DNA from: Janthinobacterium fluminis
Lineage (GTDB): Bacteria; Pseudomonadota; Gammaproteobacteria; Burkholderiales; Burkholderiaceae_D
Direction: 5' to 3'
DNA length: 64,000 bases
Assembly: GCF_028595325.1 (NCBI RefSeq)
Contig: NZ_JAQQXR010000005.1
Coordinates: 1-64,000 of the forward strand
The position numbers and the translations under genes are program-made. Below, piece by piece: positions 1 to 10,908 of the stretch. Positions within the stretch are counted from its first letter, which is position 1. Each line of letters starts with the position of its first letter. The notes under the pieces were generated by a model. That model saw only the letters and a program-made list of their open reading frames with translations, had not been told where the DNA came from and searched no databases.

Positions 1-1150
1 CCCAGGCGCCGGGGGCGGCGTCGGCGGCCGCCTCGGCCTGGGCGGAGGCGGCCAGCAGGCCCGCCTCGGCCGCGGCCAGGCGGCGCCCCAGGCGGCGCGC
101 CCGCCACAGCGCGGCGCCGGCCAGCAGCAACGCCGCCAGCGCCGCCGCGTAGCCCGGCAGGGCCGGGTCGCGCGGCGGCTGGTAGAGGAAGCCGTCGAGG
201 GAGAAATCGGCCGGCAGCATGCCCAGCGTCGTGTAGGCGGCGGCGATGGCGCGCCAGCGCTGCGGGTCGCTGTGGCCCAGCTCCGTCACGTTCTGCGCCA
301 GCAGGGCCGTCATGTGCTGGGCTTCGTAGAGCAATTGCTCGCGGCTGTGGCTGTCCGGATAGCGCGCCCGTATCAGGTCGGCGATCTCGTCCTGGTGGGC
401 CATCGCGTAGGCCCAGCCGCGCAGCGTCGCCGCGCGCAGCGCCTGGACGCGCCGCGGATGCTCGCGCAACTCGCTTTCGGTGGTGTACAGATTGTCGCCG
501 TAAAAGTCGATGCCGGCCTGGCGCGGCGCGATCAAGTCGTAGCCGATGTGGCTGCGGTCGAGCACATACGGCGCCTCGTTCAGGTAGACGGTCATGGCGT
601 CGACCTTGCCGCCGATCAAATCGTCGAAATTGTAGCTGTGCGTGACTTGGCGCACCTCGCCCAGATTGATGCCGCGGGCGCGGAAATAGGCGCGGATCTC
701 ATCGTCGCCGCTGGCGATCATCATGCGGCTGCCGGCCCACTGGCGGCGCGGGCTGCCGTCGTCGAGGCGGCGCACGGCCAGCGCCGTGGCCGAATGCTGG
801 AAGATGGGCGCCAGCACGACGAGGGGCTGGCCGGCGCCGCGCTTGAGCAGCAAGTCACTGCCGCCGACGCCGTACTGGGCGGCGCCGTCGAGCACGCTGT
901 GCACGGGGTCGCTGCCGGGCACGGCCTCGCGCAGCGTCACGTCGAGGCCGGCGGCGCGGTAATAGCCCTGCTCCTGGGCCGCGTAATAGCCGGCGAACTG
1001 GAACTGGTGGCGCCATTTCAGCTGCAGCGTGACCTTTTCCGCCGCTTGCGCGCCGCCGCCGGCCAGCAGCGCGCAGGCGAGCGCCCACAGCGGCAGGCGC
1101 CGGCGGCGGGACGCGCGGAGAGGCGGAGGGCGGCGTGGCGGCAAGAGCAT
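1..1150 (-). CDS. NMT1/THI5-type periplasmic sensor protein (3' end off window)
   Basis: Reading the minus strand from an ATG at 1150, behind a GAAAGGG ribosome site, gives an open frame that runs off the left edge. Residues 1-40 are a basic, then hydrophobic signal sequence ending near AQAAEK. The next ~290 residues match the NMT1/THI5 solute-binding family, opening with LQLKWRHQFQFAGYYAA and using the typical VGGSDLLLKR and YNFDDLIGGKVDA stretches. A membrane helix (ALAALLLAGAALW) and a basic, Ala-rich linker follow, so this is a membrane-anchored sensor whose output domain (kinase, GGDEF or similar) lies outside the window. Family knowledge suggests ligand sensing rather than transport. 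The output type cannot be told. Confidence 0.85.
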   Translation of the reverse strand, partial: MLLPPRRPPPLRASRRRRLPLWALACALLAGGGAQAAEKVTLQLKWRHQFQFAGYYAAQEQGYYRAAGLDVTLREAVPGSDPVHSVLDGAAQYGVGGSDLLLKRGAGQPLVVLAPIFQHSATALAVRRLDDGSPRRQWAGSRMMIASGDDEIRAYFRARGINLGEVRQVTHSYNFDDLIGGKVDAMTVYLNEAPYVLDRSHIGYDLIAPRQAGIDFYGDNLYTTESELREHPRRVQALRAATLRGWAYAMAHQDEIADLIRARYPDSHSREQLLYEAQHMTALLAQNVTELGHSDPQRWRAIAAAYTTLGMLPADFSLDGFLYQPPRDPALPGYAAALAALLLAGAALWRARRLGRRLAAAEAGLLAASAQAEAAADAAPGAW

Positions 1151-1332
1151 CCCTTTCAAGGGCGGGGTACGGTTCAGGGGCTTTTTCCCGAGCAACTATA
1201 GCATCGAATATTTAGCCGCAGGGTTTACTTTTGCAAGCTTTCGCCACTCCGGAGCGATGGCCGACGTTTGGCGGCTTTGGGGGCGGTTTGGCCGGCGTAG
1301 CGTGACATTTCGTGAGAATTGCCGGGCCCGGC

Positions 1333-2052
1333 TCAAGCGAAGCTGCCGGCGAACTGGTAGCGGTGGCCCGGGTGCCACATGGTCGCGATCGACGCCACCT
1401 GGCCGCCGGAGCGGGTCTGGCGGCGCAGCACCAGGCAAGCCTGGCGCGTGTCCACGGCCAGCATCTCGGCGATGTCGCGCGGCGGCGACAGGGCCTCGAT
1501 GCTGTAGGTGGCGCCCTGCAGCGGCGCGGCCGACATCAGGTACTCGTTCGGCGTGACCGTGGCGAAATCCTGCTGCATGTACTCGGGCGCGCACAGCGGG
1601 TTGACCCAGCGGTCCTCGACCTGGATCGGCACGCCGTTCTCGTAATGGACGATGAGCGAGTGGAACAGCGCCAGCTCGGGCGCCAGGTCGAACTGCCGGG
1701 CCAGCAGGTCGGAGGCCCGGGCCCGCTCCAGCAACTGCAAGCTGCTGCGGTGCACGTGGCCGCGGGCGCGGATCTCGTCGGCGATGCTCTTGATCTCAAG
1801 CAAAGTGGCCTGGTATTTCTGCTGGGCCACATAGGTGCCCGAACCCTGGCGGCGCGTCAGCACCTGCTCCGTGGTCAACTCGCGCACGGCGCGGTTGACC
1901 GTCATGCGCGAGACGCCGAACTGCTTGACCAGCGCCTGCTCGGACGGAATCACATCGCCCTCCTTCCAGCGCCCGGCGGCGATCTCGGCCAACAAATAGT
2001 CCTTGATGCGCTGAAAAATGGGGGTGTTTTCCTGCGAAACTTGATCGTCCAA
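1333..2052 (-). CDS. hutC: Histidine utilisation repressor HutC (GntR family)
   Basis: This 239-residue protein has an N-terminal GntR winged helix (about residues 10-75, with IPSEQALVKQFGVSRMTVNR) and a C-terminal UTRA ligand-binding domain. In known systems HutC represses hut genes and is released by urocanate. The start is TTG at 2052, chosen because a GGAGAG site lies seven bases upstream and no in-frame ATG fits better. The gene is divergent from ada, which separates it from the hutU operon it should control. A matching palindrome sits in the hutU promoter. Identity as HutC rests on family features plus the adjacent hut operon. Confidence 0.93.
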   Translation of the reverse strand: MDDQVSQENTPIFQRIKDYLLAEIAAGRWKEGDVIPSEQALVKQFGVSRMTVNRAVRELTTEQVLTRRQGSGTYVAQQKYQATLLEIKSIADEIRARGHVHRSSLQLLERARASDLLARQFDLAPELALFHSLIVHYENGVPIQVEDRWVNPLCAPEYMQQDFATVTPNEYLMSAAPLQGATYSIEALSPPRDIAEMLAVDTRQACLVLRRQTRSGGQVASIATMWHPGHRYQFAGSFA

Positions 2053-2202
2053 TATACTCTCCGAATGCCGCCTGCGGGCGGTGCCGGTAGCGATTCTAGC
2101 ACCGCGGGGCGGCGCCGCGATTCAAAAGCAAGCGGCGGGATGAAACGGCGCGGCCGCTCCGCTATCATCCGGAGCTAGCCCACCAACCTCCGGGAGCAAG
2201 CC

Positions 2203-3261
2203 ATGAGCAGCACCGCCTACGCCAGCGACGCGCAACGCTGGGCCGCCGTACAGCAGCGCGACAGCGGCGCCGACGGCGTCTTCTACTACTCCGTGCGCAG
2301 CACCGGCGTCTACTGCCGGCCCTCGTGCGCGGCGCGGCCGGCGCTGCGCCGCAACGTCGCCTTCCACGCCAGCCGCGAAGAGGCCGAGCAGGCCGGCTTC
2401 CGGCCCTGCCTGCGCTGCAAGCCGGACCAGCCGCCGCTGGCCGAGCGGCGCGCCGCCGCCGTCGCGCAAGCCTGCCGCCTGATCGACGCGGCCGAGCAGG
2501 CGCCGGACCTGGACGCGCTGGCGGCGGCGGTCGGCATGAGCCGCTTCCACTTCCACCGCATCTTCAAGGCGCAGACCGGCATCACGCCGAAAGCCTACGC
2601 GGCGGCGCGGCGCGGCGCGCGCGTGCGGGCCGAGCTGGCGCAGGGCGGCAGCGTCACCGACGCCGTCTACGCGGCCGGCTACAACTCCAGCGGGCGCTTC
2701 TACGCCGGCGCGGCGGGGCTGCTGGGCATGAGCCCGCGCGCCTTCCGCGCCGGCGGCAGCGGCGCGGCCATCCGCTTCGCCATCGGCGCCTGCGACCTGG
2801 GCGCCATCCTCGTCGCGGCCACCGAGCGGGGCATCTGCGCCATCCTGCTGGGCGACGACCCGGACGCGCTGGCGCGCGACCTGCAAGACCGCTTCCCGCG
2901 CGCCGAACTGCTGGGCGCCGAAGCGGACTTCGAACAGACGGTGGCGCGCGTCGTCGCCCTCGTCGAAGCGCCGGAAATCGGCCTCGACCTGCCGCTCGAC
3001 GTGCGCGGCACGGCCTTCCAGCAGCGCGTCTGGCAAGCGCTGCGCGAGATCCCGGCGGGGCGCACCGTCAGCTACGCCGAACTGGCGGCGCTGGTGGGCG
3101 CGCCGAAGGGCGCGCGGGCCGTCGCCGGCGCCTGCGCGGCGAACGCCCTGGCCGTCGCCATCCCCTGCCACCGCGTCGTGCGCAACGACGGCAGCCTGTC
3201 CGGCTACCGCTGGGGCGTGGAGCGCAAACAAGCCCTGCTGGCCCGCGAGGCCGGCAAATAA
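2203..3261 (+). CDS. ada: Ada: DNA alkylation repair methyltransferase and transcription activator
   Basis: The 352-residue product has the full Ada architecture: an N-terminal zinc domain with Cys38, Cys42, Cys69 and Cys72 (the same positions as in E. coli Ada), an AraC-type helix-turn-helix at about 90-180, and a C-terminal O6-methylguanine methyltransferase domain with the active-site IPCHRVVRND motif (Cys322). It repairs O6-alkylguanine by suicidal transfer and, once methylated on the N-domain, activates adaptive-response genes. The ATG follows GGGAGC. It sits between hutC and hutU, an unusual place, and is probably transcribed separately because hutU has its own promoter. Confidence 0.95.
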   Translation: MSSTAYASDAQRWAAVQQRDSGADGVFYYSVRSTGVYCRPSCAARPALRRNVAFHASREEAEQAGFRPCLRCKPDQPPLAERRAAAVAQACRLIDAAEQAPDLDALAAAVGMSRFHFHRIFKAQTGITPKAYAAARRGARVRAELAQGGSVTDAVYAAGYNSSGRFYAGAAGLLGMSPRAFRAGGSGAAIRFAIGACDLGAILVAATERGICAILLGDDPDALARDLQDRFPRAELLGAEADFEQTVARVVALVEAPEIGLDLPLDVRGTAFQQRVWQALREIPAGRTVSYAELAALVGAPKGARAVAGACAANALAVAIPCHRVVRNDGSLSGYRWGVERKQALLAREAGK

Positions 3262-3262
3262 A

Positions 3263-3340
3263 CAACATTGGGGTCAGGTCTAGACATGGCGGTTTTTGTG
3301 TAAGCAACATTGGGGTCAGGTCTAGACATGGCGGTTTTTG
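3263..3340. repeat. Two perfect 36-base direct repeats
   Basis: Bases 3263-3298 and 3305-3340 are identical 36-base units (each contains GGGGTCAGGTCTAGACATGG) separated by six bases, directly after ada. Further on, 3377-3397 resembles one arm of the palindromic repeat at 52459-52524, with one inserted base and one mismatch. They look like dispersed intergenic repeats. No coding potential is seen. Confidence 0.85.
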
Positions 3341-3408
3341 GGCGGCGGAGGGCCCTTATTTCCGGAAAAAGTTTTTGGAAAATCGTGCTCTGTCCCCGAA
3401 AAAAGCGG

Positions 3409-3437
3409 TTGACTTAGTTGTATAGACAACCTATCCT
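3409..3437 (+). promoter_or_regulatory. hutU promoter with HutC operator in the spacer
   Basis: TTGACT (3409-3414) and TATCCT (3432-3437) are separated by exactly 17 bases. The near-palindrome GTTGTATAGACAAC (3417-3430) fills the spacer and resembles known HutC sites built around TGTATATACA. Repressor bound here would block RNA polymerase. The site lies about 55 bases before the hutU start codon. Confidence 0.8.
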
Positions 3438-3492
3438 GCAAGGACGCGAGGGGCGTTTCCGCCCACTCTCACCGCCCACCCGAGGAGACGAT

Positions 3493-5205
<1,713 letters not shown>

Positions 5206-5246
5206 GCGCCGCACACCTTATATATACCCATATCTAGAGAGAGACC

Positions 5247-6806
5247 ATGAACAACACCACCACAAGCTGGACCCTGAAACCGGGCGCGATGACGCTGGCC
5301 GACCTGCGCGCCGTCTGGGCCGCGCCGGCCAGGCTGGTGCTGGCCGAGCAAGCCTATCCGGTGATCGAGGCATCGGCCGCCGCCGTGCGCGCCATCGTCG
5401 CCAAGGGCGACGCCGCCTACGGCATCAACACCGGTTTCGGCCTGCTGGCGAAGACCCGCATCCCCGACGACAAGCTGGAACAACTGCAGCGCAACCTGAT
5501 CCTGTCGCACTCGGTGGGCACCGGCGAGCTGCTGTCGGACGCCGTGGTGCGCCTGATCATGCTGATGAAGATCGGCAGCCTGGCGCGCGGCTTCTCCGGC
5601 GTGCGCCCGCTGATCGTCGACACCCTGATCGCGCTGTACAACGCCGGCGTCATGCCGGCCATTCCGGCCAAGGGCTCGGTCGGCGCCTCCGGCGACCTGG
5701 CGCCGCTGTCGCACATGACGCTGGCCATGCTGGGCGTGGGCGAGGTGCGCGTCAACGGCGAGATCATGCAGGCCGCCGACGCGCTCAAGGCGGCCGGCAT
5801 CGCGCCGGTCGTGCTGGCGGCGAAAGAGGGCCTGGCGCTGATCAACGGCACCCAGGTGTCGACCGGCCTGGCGCTGCACGGCCTGTTCATGGCCGAGCGC
5901 CTGCTCGAGGCGGGCATGGTCACCGGCGCGCTGTCGCTCGACGCCGCCAAGGGCAGCGACGCGCCGTTCGACGCCCGCGTCCACGCGGTGCGCGGCCAGC
6001 CCGGCCAGATCGCCGCCGCGGCGATGTACCGGCAGCTGGTGGCGAACAGCGCGATCCGCGCCTCGCACCTGGTCGGCGACGAGCGCGTGCAAGACCCGTA
6101 CAGCCTGCGCTGCCAGCCGCAGGTGATGGGCGCCTGCCTGGACCTGATCGTCAACGCCGGCCGCACGCTGCTGATCGAAGCGAACGCCGTCACCGACAAC
6201 CCGCTGATCTTCCAGGAAGCCGGCGACGGCCTGGCGAAGATCGTCTCGGGCGGTAATTTCCACGCCGAGCCGGTGGCCTTCGCGGCCGACACGCTGGCGC
6301 TGGCGATCGCCGAAATCGGCGCGCTGTCGGAGCGCCGCATCGCCCTGCTGATCGACGCCACCCTGTCGGGCCTGCCGCCGTTCCTGGTGCGCGACCCCGG
6401 CGTCAATTCCGGCTTCATGATCGCCCACGTGACGGCCGCCGCGCTGGCCTCGGAGAACAAGTCGATGGCGCATCCGGCCAGCGTCGACAGCCTGCCGACC
6501 TCGGCCAACCAGGAAGACCATGTCAGCATGGCCACCTACGCCGGGCGCCGCCTGGACGACATGGCGCACAACACCGCCGTCATCGTCGGCATCGAACTGC
6601 TGGCGGCCGCCCAGGGCATCGACTTCCACCGTCCGCTGAAGACCTCGCCGCACCTGGAGCATGTGCACCAGCAGTTGCGCCAGAAGGTCGCCTTCTTCGA
6701 CGCCGACCGCTTCTTCGCGCCGGACATCGAGGCGGCCAAGCAGATGGTGGTGCGCGGCGAGTTGAGCGCCTCCTGCCACAGCCTGTTCGCCCCGCTGTAC
6801 GCCTAA
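5247..6806 (+). CDS. hutH: Histidine ammonia-lyase
   Basis: The 519-residue protein carries the Ala147-Ser148-Gly149 triad in [15 protein letters not shown], which cyclises to the MIO electrophile of this family. It deaminates histidine to urocanate and ammonia, the first step of the pathway. Further family marks are [12 protein letters not shown] and QEDHVSMAT. It starts 41 bases after hutU with a GAGAGAGA ribosome site. Having hutU before hutH is common in proteobacteria. Confidence 0.96.
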   Translation: MNNTTTSWTLKPGAMTLADLRAVWAAPARLVLAEQAYPVIEASAAAVRAIVAKGDAAYGINTGFGLLAKTRIPDDKLEQLQRNLILSHSVGTGELLSDAVVRLIMLMKIGSLARGFSGVRPLIVDTLIALYNAGVMPAIPAKGSVGASGDLAPLSHMTLAMLGVGEVRVNGEIMQAADALKAAGIAPVVLAAKEGLALINGTQVSTGLALHGLFMAERLLEAGMVTGALSLDAAKGSDAPFDARVHAVRGQPGQIAAAAMYRQLVANSAIRASHLVGDERVQDPYSLRCQPQVMGACLDLIVNAGRTLLIEANAVTDNPLIFQEAGDGLAKIVSGGNFHAEPVAFAADTLALAIAEIGALSERRIALLIDATLSGLPPFLVRDPGVNSGFMIAHVTAAALASENKSMAHPASVDSLPTSANQEDHVSMATYAGRRLDDMAHNTAVIVGIELLAAAQGIDFHRPLKTSPHLEHVHQQLRQKVAFFDADRFFAPDIEAAKQMVVRGELSASCHSLFAPLYA

Positions 6807-6859
6807 AACCCAAGCAGACCAGCCCGGGCCGCGGCGCTCCGGGCGCAAGGAGACTTTAG

Positions 6860-7648
6860 ATGGACTTCCGATTTAACGCAGGCAGCATTCCCCTGCTGGT
6901 GTCGATGCCGCACGTCGGCACCGACATCCCGGACGAGGTCGCGGCCCGCCTCACGCCCGCCGCGCTGGACAAGGCCGACACCGACTGGCACCTGGTCGAG
7001 CTGTACGGCTTTCTGCGCGAGATGGGCGCCTCGACGCTGGCGGCGCGCTGGTCGCGCTACGCGATCGACCTGAACCGCCCGCAGGAAAACACCAATTTGT
7101 ATCCGGGCCAGGACAGCACCGGCCTGTGCCCGCTCGACACCTTCCACAGCGAGCCGCTGTACCTGCCGGGGCAGGCGCCGGACGAGGCCGAGGTGCAAAG
7201 GCGCCTGCGGCGCTACTGGCAGCCCTACCACGATCAGTTGCGCGCGGAGCTCGAGCGCATGCTGGCCATCCACGGCACCGTGGTGCTGTGGGACGCCCAT
7301 TCGATCGCCTCGGTGGTGCCGCGCTTTTTCGACGGCAAGCTGCCCGACCTGAACTTCGGCACGGCCGACGGCGCCAGTTGCGCGCCCGGCTTGAGCGCCG
7401 CCGTGACGGCGCCGGCGCTGGCGCAGCAGCGCTTCACGACGGCCGTGAACGGCCGCTTCAAGGGCGGCCACATCACGCGCCACTACGGCCGGCCCGGCGC
7501 CAACGTGCACGCCATCCAGCTGGAGATGTGCCAGTGCCTGTACATGGACGAGGCGGCGCCGTTCGGCTACCGCGCCGACCTGGCGGCGCAGGTGCAGGAC
7601 CTGCTGCGCCAGATGACGACGGCCGCCGCCGATTGGGCGCGCCGGTGA
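6860..7648 (+). CDS. hutG: N-formylglutamate deformylase
   Basis: The 262-residue product belongs to the N-formylglutamate amidohydrolase family: PLLVSMPHVGTDIP near the N terminus, DTDWHL, RYAIDLNRP and WDAHSIAS supply the expected metal and substrate residues. It hydrolyses N-formylglutamate to glutamate and formate, the last step of the five-step route. A strong AAGGAG site precedes the ATG. Its stop overlaps the hutF GTG by four bases, so the two are probably translationally coupled. Confidence 0.94.
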   Translation: MDFRFNAGSIPLLVSMPHVGTDIPDEVAARLTPAALDKADTDWHLVELYGFLREMGASTLAARWSRYAIDLNRPQENTNLYPGQDSTGLCPLDTFHSEPLYLPGQAPDEAEVQRRLRRYWQPYHDQLRAELERMLAIHGTVVLWDAHSIASVVPRFFDGKLPDLNFGTADGASCAPGLSAAVTAPALAQQRFTTAVNGRFKGGHITRHYGRPGANVHAIQLEMCQCLYMDEAAPFGYRADLAAQVQDLLRQMTTAAADWARR

Positions 7649-9006
7649 GCGCGCTGTTCGCGCGCCACGCGCTGCTGCCGGACGGCTGGCAACGGGACGT
7701 GCTGCTGGAGTGGCATGAAAACGGCGACTTGCTCCAGGTGCGGGCCGGCGCGGCCCAGCCCGCCGGCGTCGAGGCGGCCGCCTACGTGCTGCCCGGCATG
7801 GTCAACCTGCATTCGCATTCCTTCCAGCGCGCGCTGGGCGGCCTGACGGAGAAGGCCGGCGACGGCCCGGACAGCTTCTGGACCTGGCGCGACCTGATGT
7901 ACCGCTTCGCGCGCAATATCACGCCCGAGCATATCGAGGCCATCGCGGCCCAGTTGTTTACCGAATGCCTGCGCCACGGCTACACAGCCGTGTGCGAATT
8001 CCACTACGTGCAGCGCGATCCGGGCGGCGCCATGTACGCGCGCCCGGCCGAGACGGCCGAGCGGGTCATCGCCGCGTCGCGCCACAGCGGCATCGGCATC
8101 ACCATGCTGCCGGTGCTGTACAGCTATTCCGGCTTCGGCGAAGTGGCCTTGAAGCCGGAGCAGAACCGCTTCAAGACCGGCCCCGACGACGTCCTGAACA
8201 TCGTCGCCGCGCTGGAGCCGCTGCGCGACGGCCAGACCGAAGTCGGCTTCGCGCCGCATTCGCTGCGCGCCGCCACGGTGGCGCAGATCAACGAGGTGCT
8301 GGTGGCGCTGCCGCCGCAGCGGCCGGTGCACATCCACATCGCCGAGCAGCAGCAGGAAGTGGCGCAGTCGGTGGCCTGGTGCGGACGCCGTCCGGTGCAG
8401 TGGCTGCTCGACCAGGTCGCCGTCGACCGGCGCTGGTGCCTGGTGCACGCCACCCATCTGATGCGCGACGAGGTCGACAATCTGGCCGCCAGCGAGGCCG
8501 TCGCCGGCCTGTGCCCGACCACCGAGGCGAACCTCGGCGACGGCCTGTTCCCGCTGCCCGAGTTCATCGCCGCCGGCGGGCGTTTCGGCATCGGCAGCGA
8601 CAGCCATATATCGCAGGGCGCGGTGGAAGAGCTGCGCTGGCTGGAATACGGCCAGCGCCTGCAGCACCGCAGCCGCAACGTCGCGCACACGGACGGCCAG
8701 CGCCACGTCGGCGACTTCCTCTGGCAGGGCGCCCTGCAGGGCGGGGCGCAGGCATCCGGCCGCCGCCTCGGCGCGCTGGCGCCGGGCAAGCGCGCCGACC
8801 TGATCGTGCTCGACGACGACCATCCCAACCTGTGCGGCGTCGCGCTGCAGGACGTGCTGGGCAGCTTCATCTTCTGCGGCAACGACAACCTGGTGCGCGA
8901 CGTGCTCGCCGGCGGCCGCTGGGTGGTGCGCCAGCAGCGCCACGTGGCGCAGGACGCCATCACCGCGCGCTACAAGCGCACGCTGGCCGAACTGCGGCGG
9001 TTCTGA
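7645..9006 (+). CDS. hutF: Formimidoylglutamate deiminase
   Basis: This 453-residue amidohydrolase-superfamily enzyme removes the imino group of N-formimidoylglutamate to give N-formylglutamate and ammonia. Metal-site marks are VNLHSHSFQRAL near residue 60, HIHIAEQQQEV, LVHATHL and GIGSDSHIS. The GTG at 7645 overlaps the hutG stop (GTGA), and the reading frame of the recognisable N terminus (MSALFARHALLPDGW) begins there. Together HutF and HutG define the two-step conversion of formimidoylglutamate rather than the one-step formiminoglutamase. Confidence 0.95.
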   Translation: MSALFARHALLPDGWQRDVLLEWHENGDLLQVRAGAAQPAGVEAAAYVLPGMVNLHSHSFQRALGGLTEKAGDGPDSFWTWRDLMYRFARNITPEHIEAIAAQLFTECLRHGYTAVCEFHYVQRDPGGAMYARPAETAERVIAASRHSGIGITMLPVLYSYSGFGEVALKPEQNRFKTGPDDVLNIVAALEPLRDGQTEVGFAPHSLRAATVAQINEVLVALPPQRPVHIHIAEQQQEVAQSVAWCGRRPVQWLLDQVAVDRRWCLVHATHLMRDEVDNLAASEAVAGLCPTTEANLGDGLFPLPEFIAAGGRFGIGSDSHISQGAVEELRWLEYGQRLQHRSRNVAHTDGQRHVGDFLWQGALQGGAQASGRRLGALAPGKRADLIVLDDDHPNLCGVALQDVLGSFIFCGNDNLVRDVLAGGRWVVRQQRHVAQDAITARYKRTLAELRRF

Positions 9007-9008
9007 GC

Positions 9009-9584
9009 ATGGCCCAGTTCATCGCCCATGCAAACCTGCTGGCCACGGCGTGGAAAAACGGCGCCGGCAGCACCACGGAAATCGCCGTCTTCCCGCGCGG
9101 CGCCGGCTTCGACGACTTCGACTGGCGCATCAGCCTGGCGAGCATCGCCCGCAGCGGCGCGTTTTCCGTCTTTCCCGGCATCGACCGCAGCCTGTGCCTG
9201 GTGAGCGGCGAGGGCGTCACGTTGACGCTGGACGGCGCGCGCCGCGTCGCCCTCAACGCCGCCAGTCCGCTGATCCGCTTTCCCGGCGAGGCGGCGGTGC
9301 ACGCCGACGTCGCCGCGCTGACCACCGACTTCAACGTGATGACGCGGCGCAGCCGCTGCAGCCACCAGTTCGAGCGCCTCGCCGCGCCGGCCGAACTGGC
9401 GCGGCGCGGCCAGACCACGCTGCTGTTCGTCGCCGACGGCGCCGGCGTCGTCGCGCGCGGCGGCGGGCAGCAATTCAAGCTTGGCCGTTTCGACGCGCTG
9501 CTGCTCGACGCCGGCGACGCCACGCACTGGTCGCTGGACGCGGACGGCGGCGCGAGCGTGTTCGTGACCGACCTCATCACCTGA
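9009..9584 (+). CDS. hutD: HutD family protein
   Basis: The 191-residue cupin-like protein matches the HutD family: WKNGAGSTTEIAVFP near the start, DFDWRISLASIARSGAFS and FPGIDRSLCLVSGEGV. HutD proteins occur in hut operons and are proposed to act as a regulator limiting flux through the pathway; no enzymatic step is assigned. The ATG lies three bases after the hutF stop, and the stop is 18 bases before hutI, so it is co-transcribed. Confidence 0.9.
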   Translation: MAQFIAHANLLATAWKNGAGSTTEIAVFPRGAGFDDFDWRISLASIARSGAFSVFPGIDRSLCLVSGEGVTLTLDGARRVALNAASPLIRFPGEAAVHADVAALTTDFNVMTRRSRCSHQFERLAAPAELARRGQTTLLFVADGAGVVARGGGQQFKLGRFDALLLDAGDATHWSLDADGGASVFVTDLIT

Positions 9585-9602
9585 CCAAAGAAGGCCGCAA
9601 TC

Positions 9603-10829
9603 ATGCAGAATTGGGACGTGCTCTACACGAATGTTCACCTGGCGACGATGGCCGACGGCTACTGCGAAATCCTTGACGGCGCCATCGCCGTCAAGGACGG
9701 CAGGATCGCCTGGCTGGGGCCGCGCGCCGAGCTGCCGGCCAGCGCCTGCCGCGTCGTCGACGGCGCGGGCTGCTGGCTCACGCCCGGCCTGATCGACTGC
9801 CACAGCCACATCGTCCACGCCGGCAACCGCAGCGACGAATTCGAGGCGCGCCTGAACGGCGCCACCTACGAGGACATCAGCAAGGCCGGCGGCGGCATCA
9901 TGTCGACGGTGCGCGCCACCCGCGCCGCCAGCGACGCGGAGCTGCTGCGGCAAAGCCTGCCGCGCGTGGCCAGCCTGCTGGCCGAGGGCGTGACGACGCT
10001 GGAAATCAAATCCGGCTACGGCCTGTCGCTGGAGTCGGAAGAGAAAATGCTGCGCGTGGCGCGCCGCGTCGGCCAGGTGCTGCCGGTGACGGTGGCCACC
10101 ACCTTCCTCGGCGCGCACGCGCTGCCGCCGGAGTACGCCGGCCGCGCCGACGACTACATCGACGCCGTGTGCGAACAGATGCTGCCGGCGCTGGCCGGCG
10201 CCGGCCTGGTCGACGCCGTCGACGCCTTCTGCGAGCGCATCGGATTTTCCGCCGCGCAGACCGAGCGCGTGTTCCGCGCCGCGCGCGCGCACGGCCTGCC
10301 GGTCAAGCTGCACGCCGAGCAGCTGTCGGACCAGGGCGGCAGCGAACTGGTGGCGCGCTACGACGGGCTGTCGGCCGACCACCTGGAGTACCTGACGCCG
10401 GCCGGCATCGCCGCGATGGCGCGGCACGGCAGCGTCGCCGTGCTGCTGCCGGGCGCCTACTACTTTTTGCGCGACACGCAGCCGCCGCCGGTGGCCGCGC
10501 TGCGCGCCGCCGGCGTGCCCATGGCCGTGGCCACCGACTGCAACCCGGGCACCTCGCCGATGACTTCGCTGCTGTTGGCGATGAACATGGTTTGCACGCT
10601 GTGGCGCCTGACGCCGCAGGAGGCGCTGGCCGGCTGTACCCTGCACGCCGCCCGCGCGCTGGGGCTGCAGGAGCAGGTGGGCAGCCTGGCCGTCGGCAAA
10701 CGCGCCGACTTCGCGCTGTGGCGGATCGCCCGTCCGGCCGACCTGTCGTATGCGATCGGCTTTAATCCCTGCTGCGGCGTCGTCAATGGCGGCGTCTGGC
10801 GCGCGCCGGTGGTAAGCTTGCCGCTCTGA
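9603..10829 (+). CDS. hutI: Imidazolonepropionase
   Basis: The 408-residue amidohydrolase hydrolyses 4-imidazolone-5-propionate to N-formimidoylglutamate, step three of histidine degradation. Family marks include the metal-binding [19 protein letters not shown] near residue 65, [34 protein letters not shown] and [10 protein letters not shown]. It completes the enzymatic set of the operon. The length is normal for the family. Confidence 0.95.
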   Translation: MQNWDVLYTNVHLATMADGYCEILDGAIAVKDGRIAWLGPRAELPASACRVVDGAGCWLTPGLIDCHSHIVHAGNRSDEFEARLNGATYEDISKAGGGIMSTVRATRAASDAELLRQSLPRVASLLAEGVTTLEIKSGYGLSLESEEKMLRVARRVGQVLPVTVATTFLGAHALPPEYAGRADDYIDAVCEQMLPALAGAGLVDAVDAFCERIGFSAAQTERVFRAARAHGLPVKLHAEQLSDQGGSELVARYDGLSADHLEYLTPAGIAAMARHGSVAVLLPGAYYFLRDTQPPPVAALRAAGVPMAVATDCNPGTSPMTSLLLAMNMVCTLWRLTPQEALAGCTLHAARALGLQEQVGSLAVGKRADFALWRIARPADLSYAIGFNPCCGVVNGGVWRAPVVSLPL

Positions 10830-10908
10830 CCAAAGCCCTTGCGTCGTCCGCCCGCCTGGCGCCGGCGGCGCCGCGACGCAGCGGCCGGTCGATACCTGCG
10901 GAGTACGC

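Noticed and set aside
3418..3492. Upstream start for hutU at 3418
   Set aside because: It lies inside the promoter and operator; the ATG at 3493 has the GGAG site and the family N terminus.
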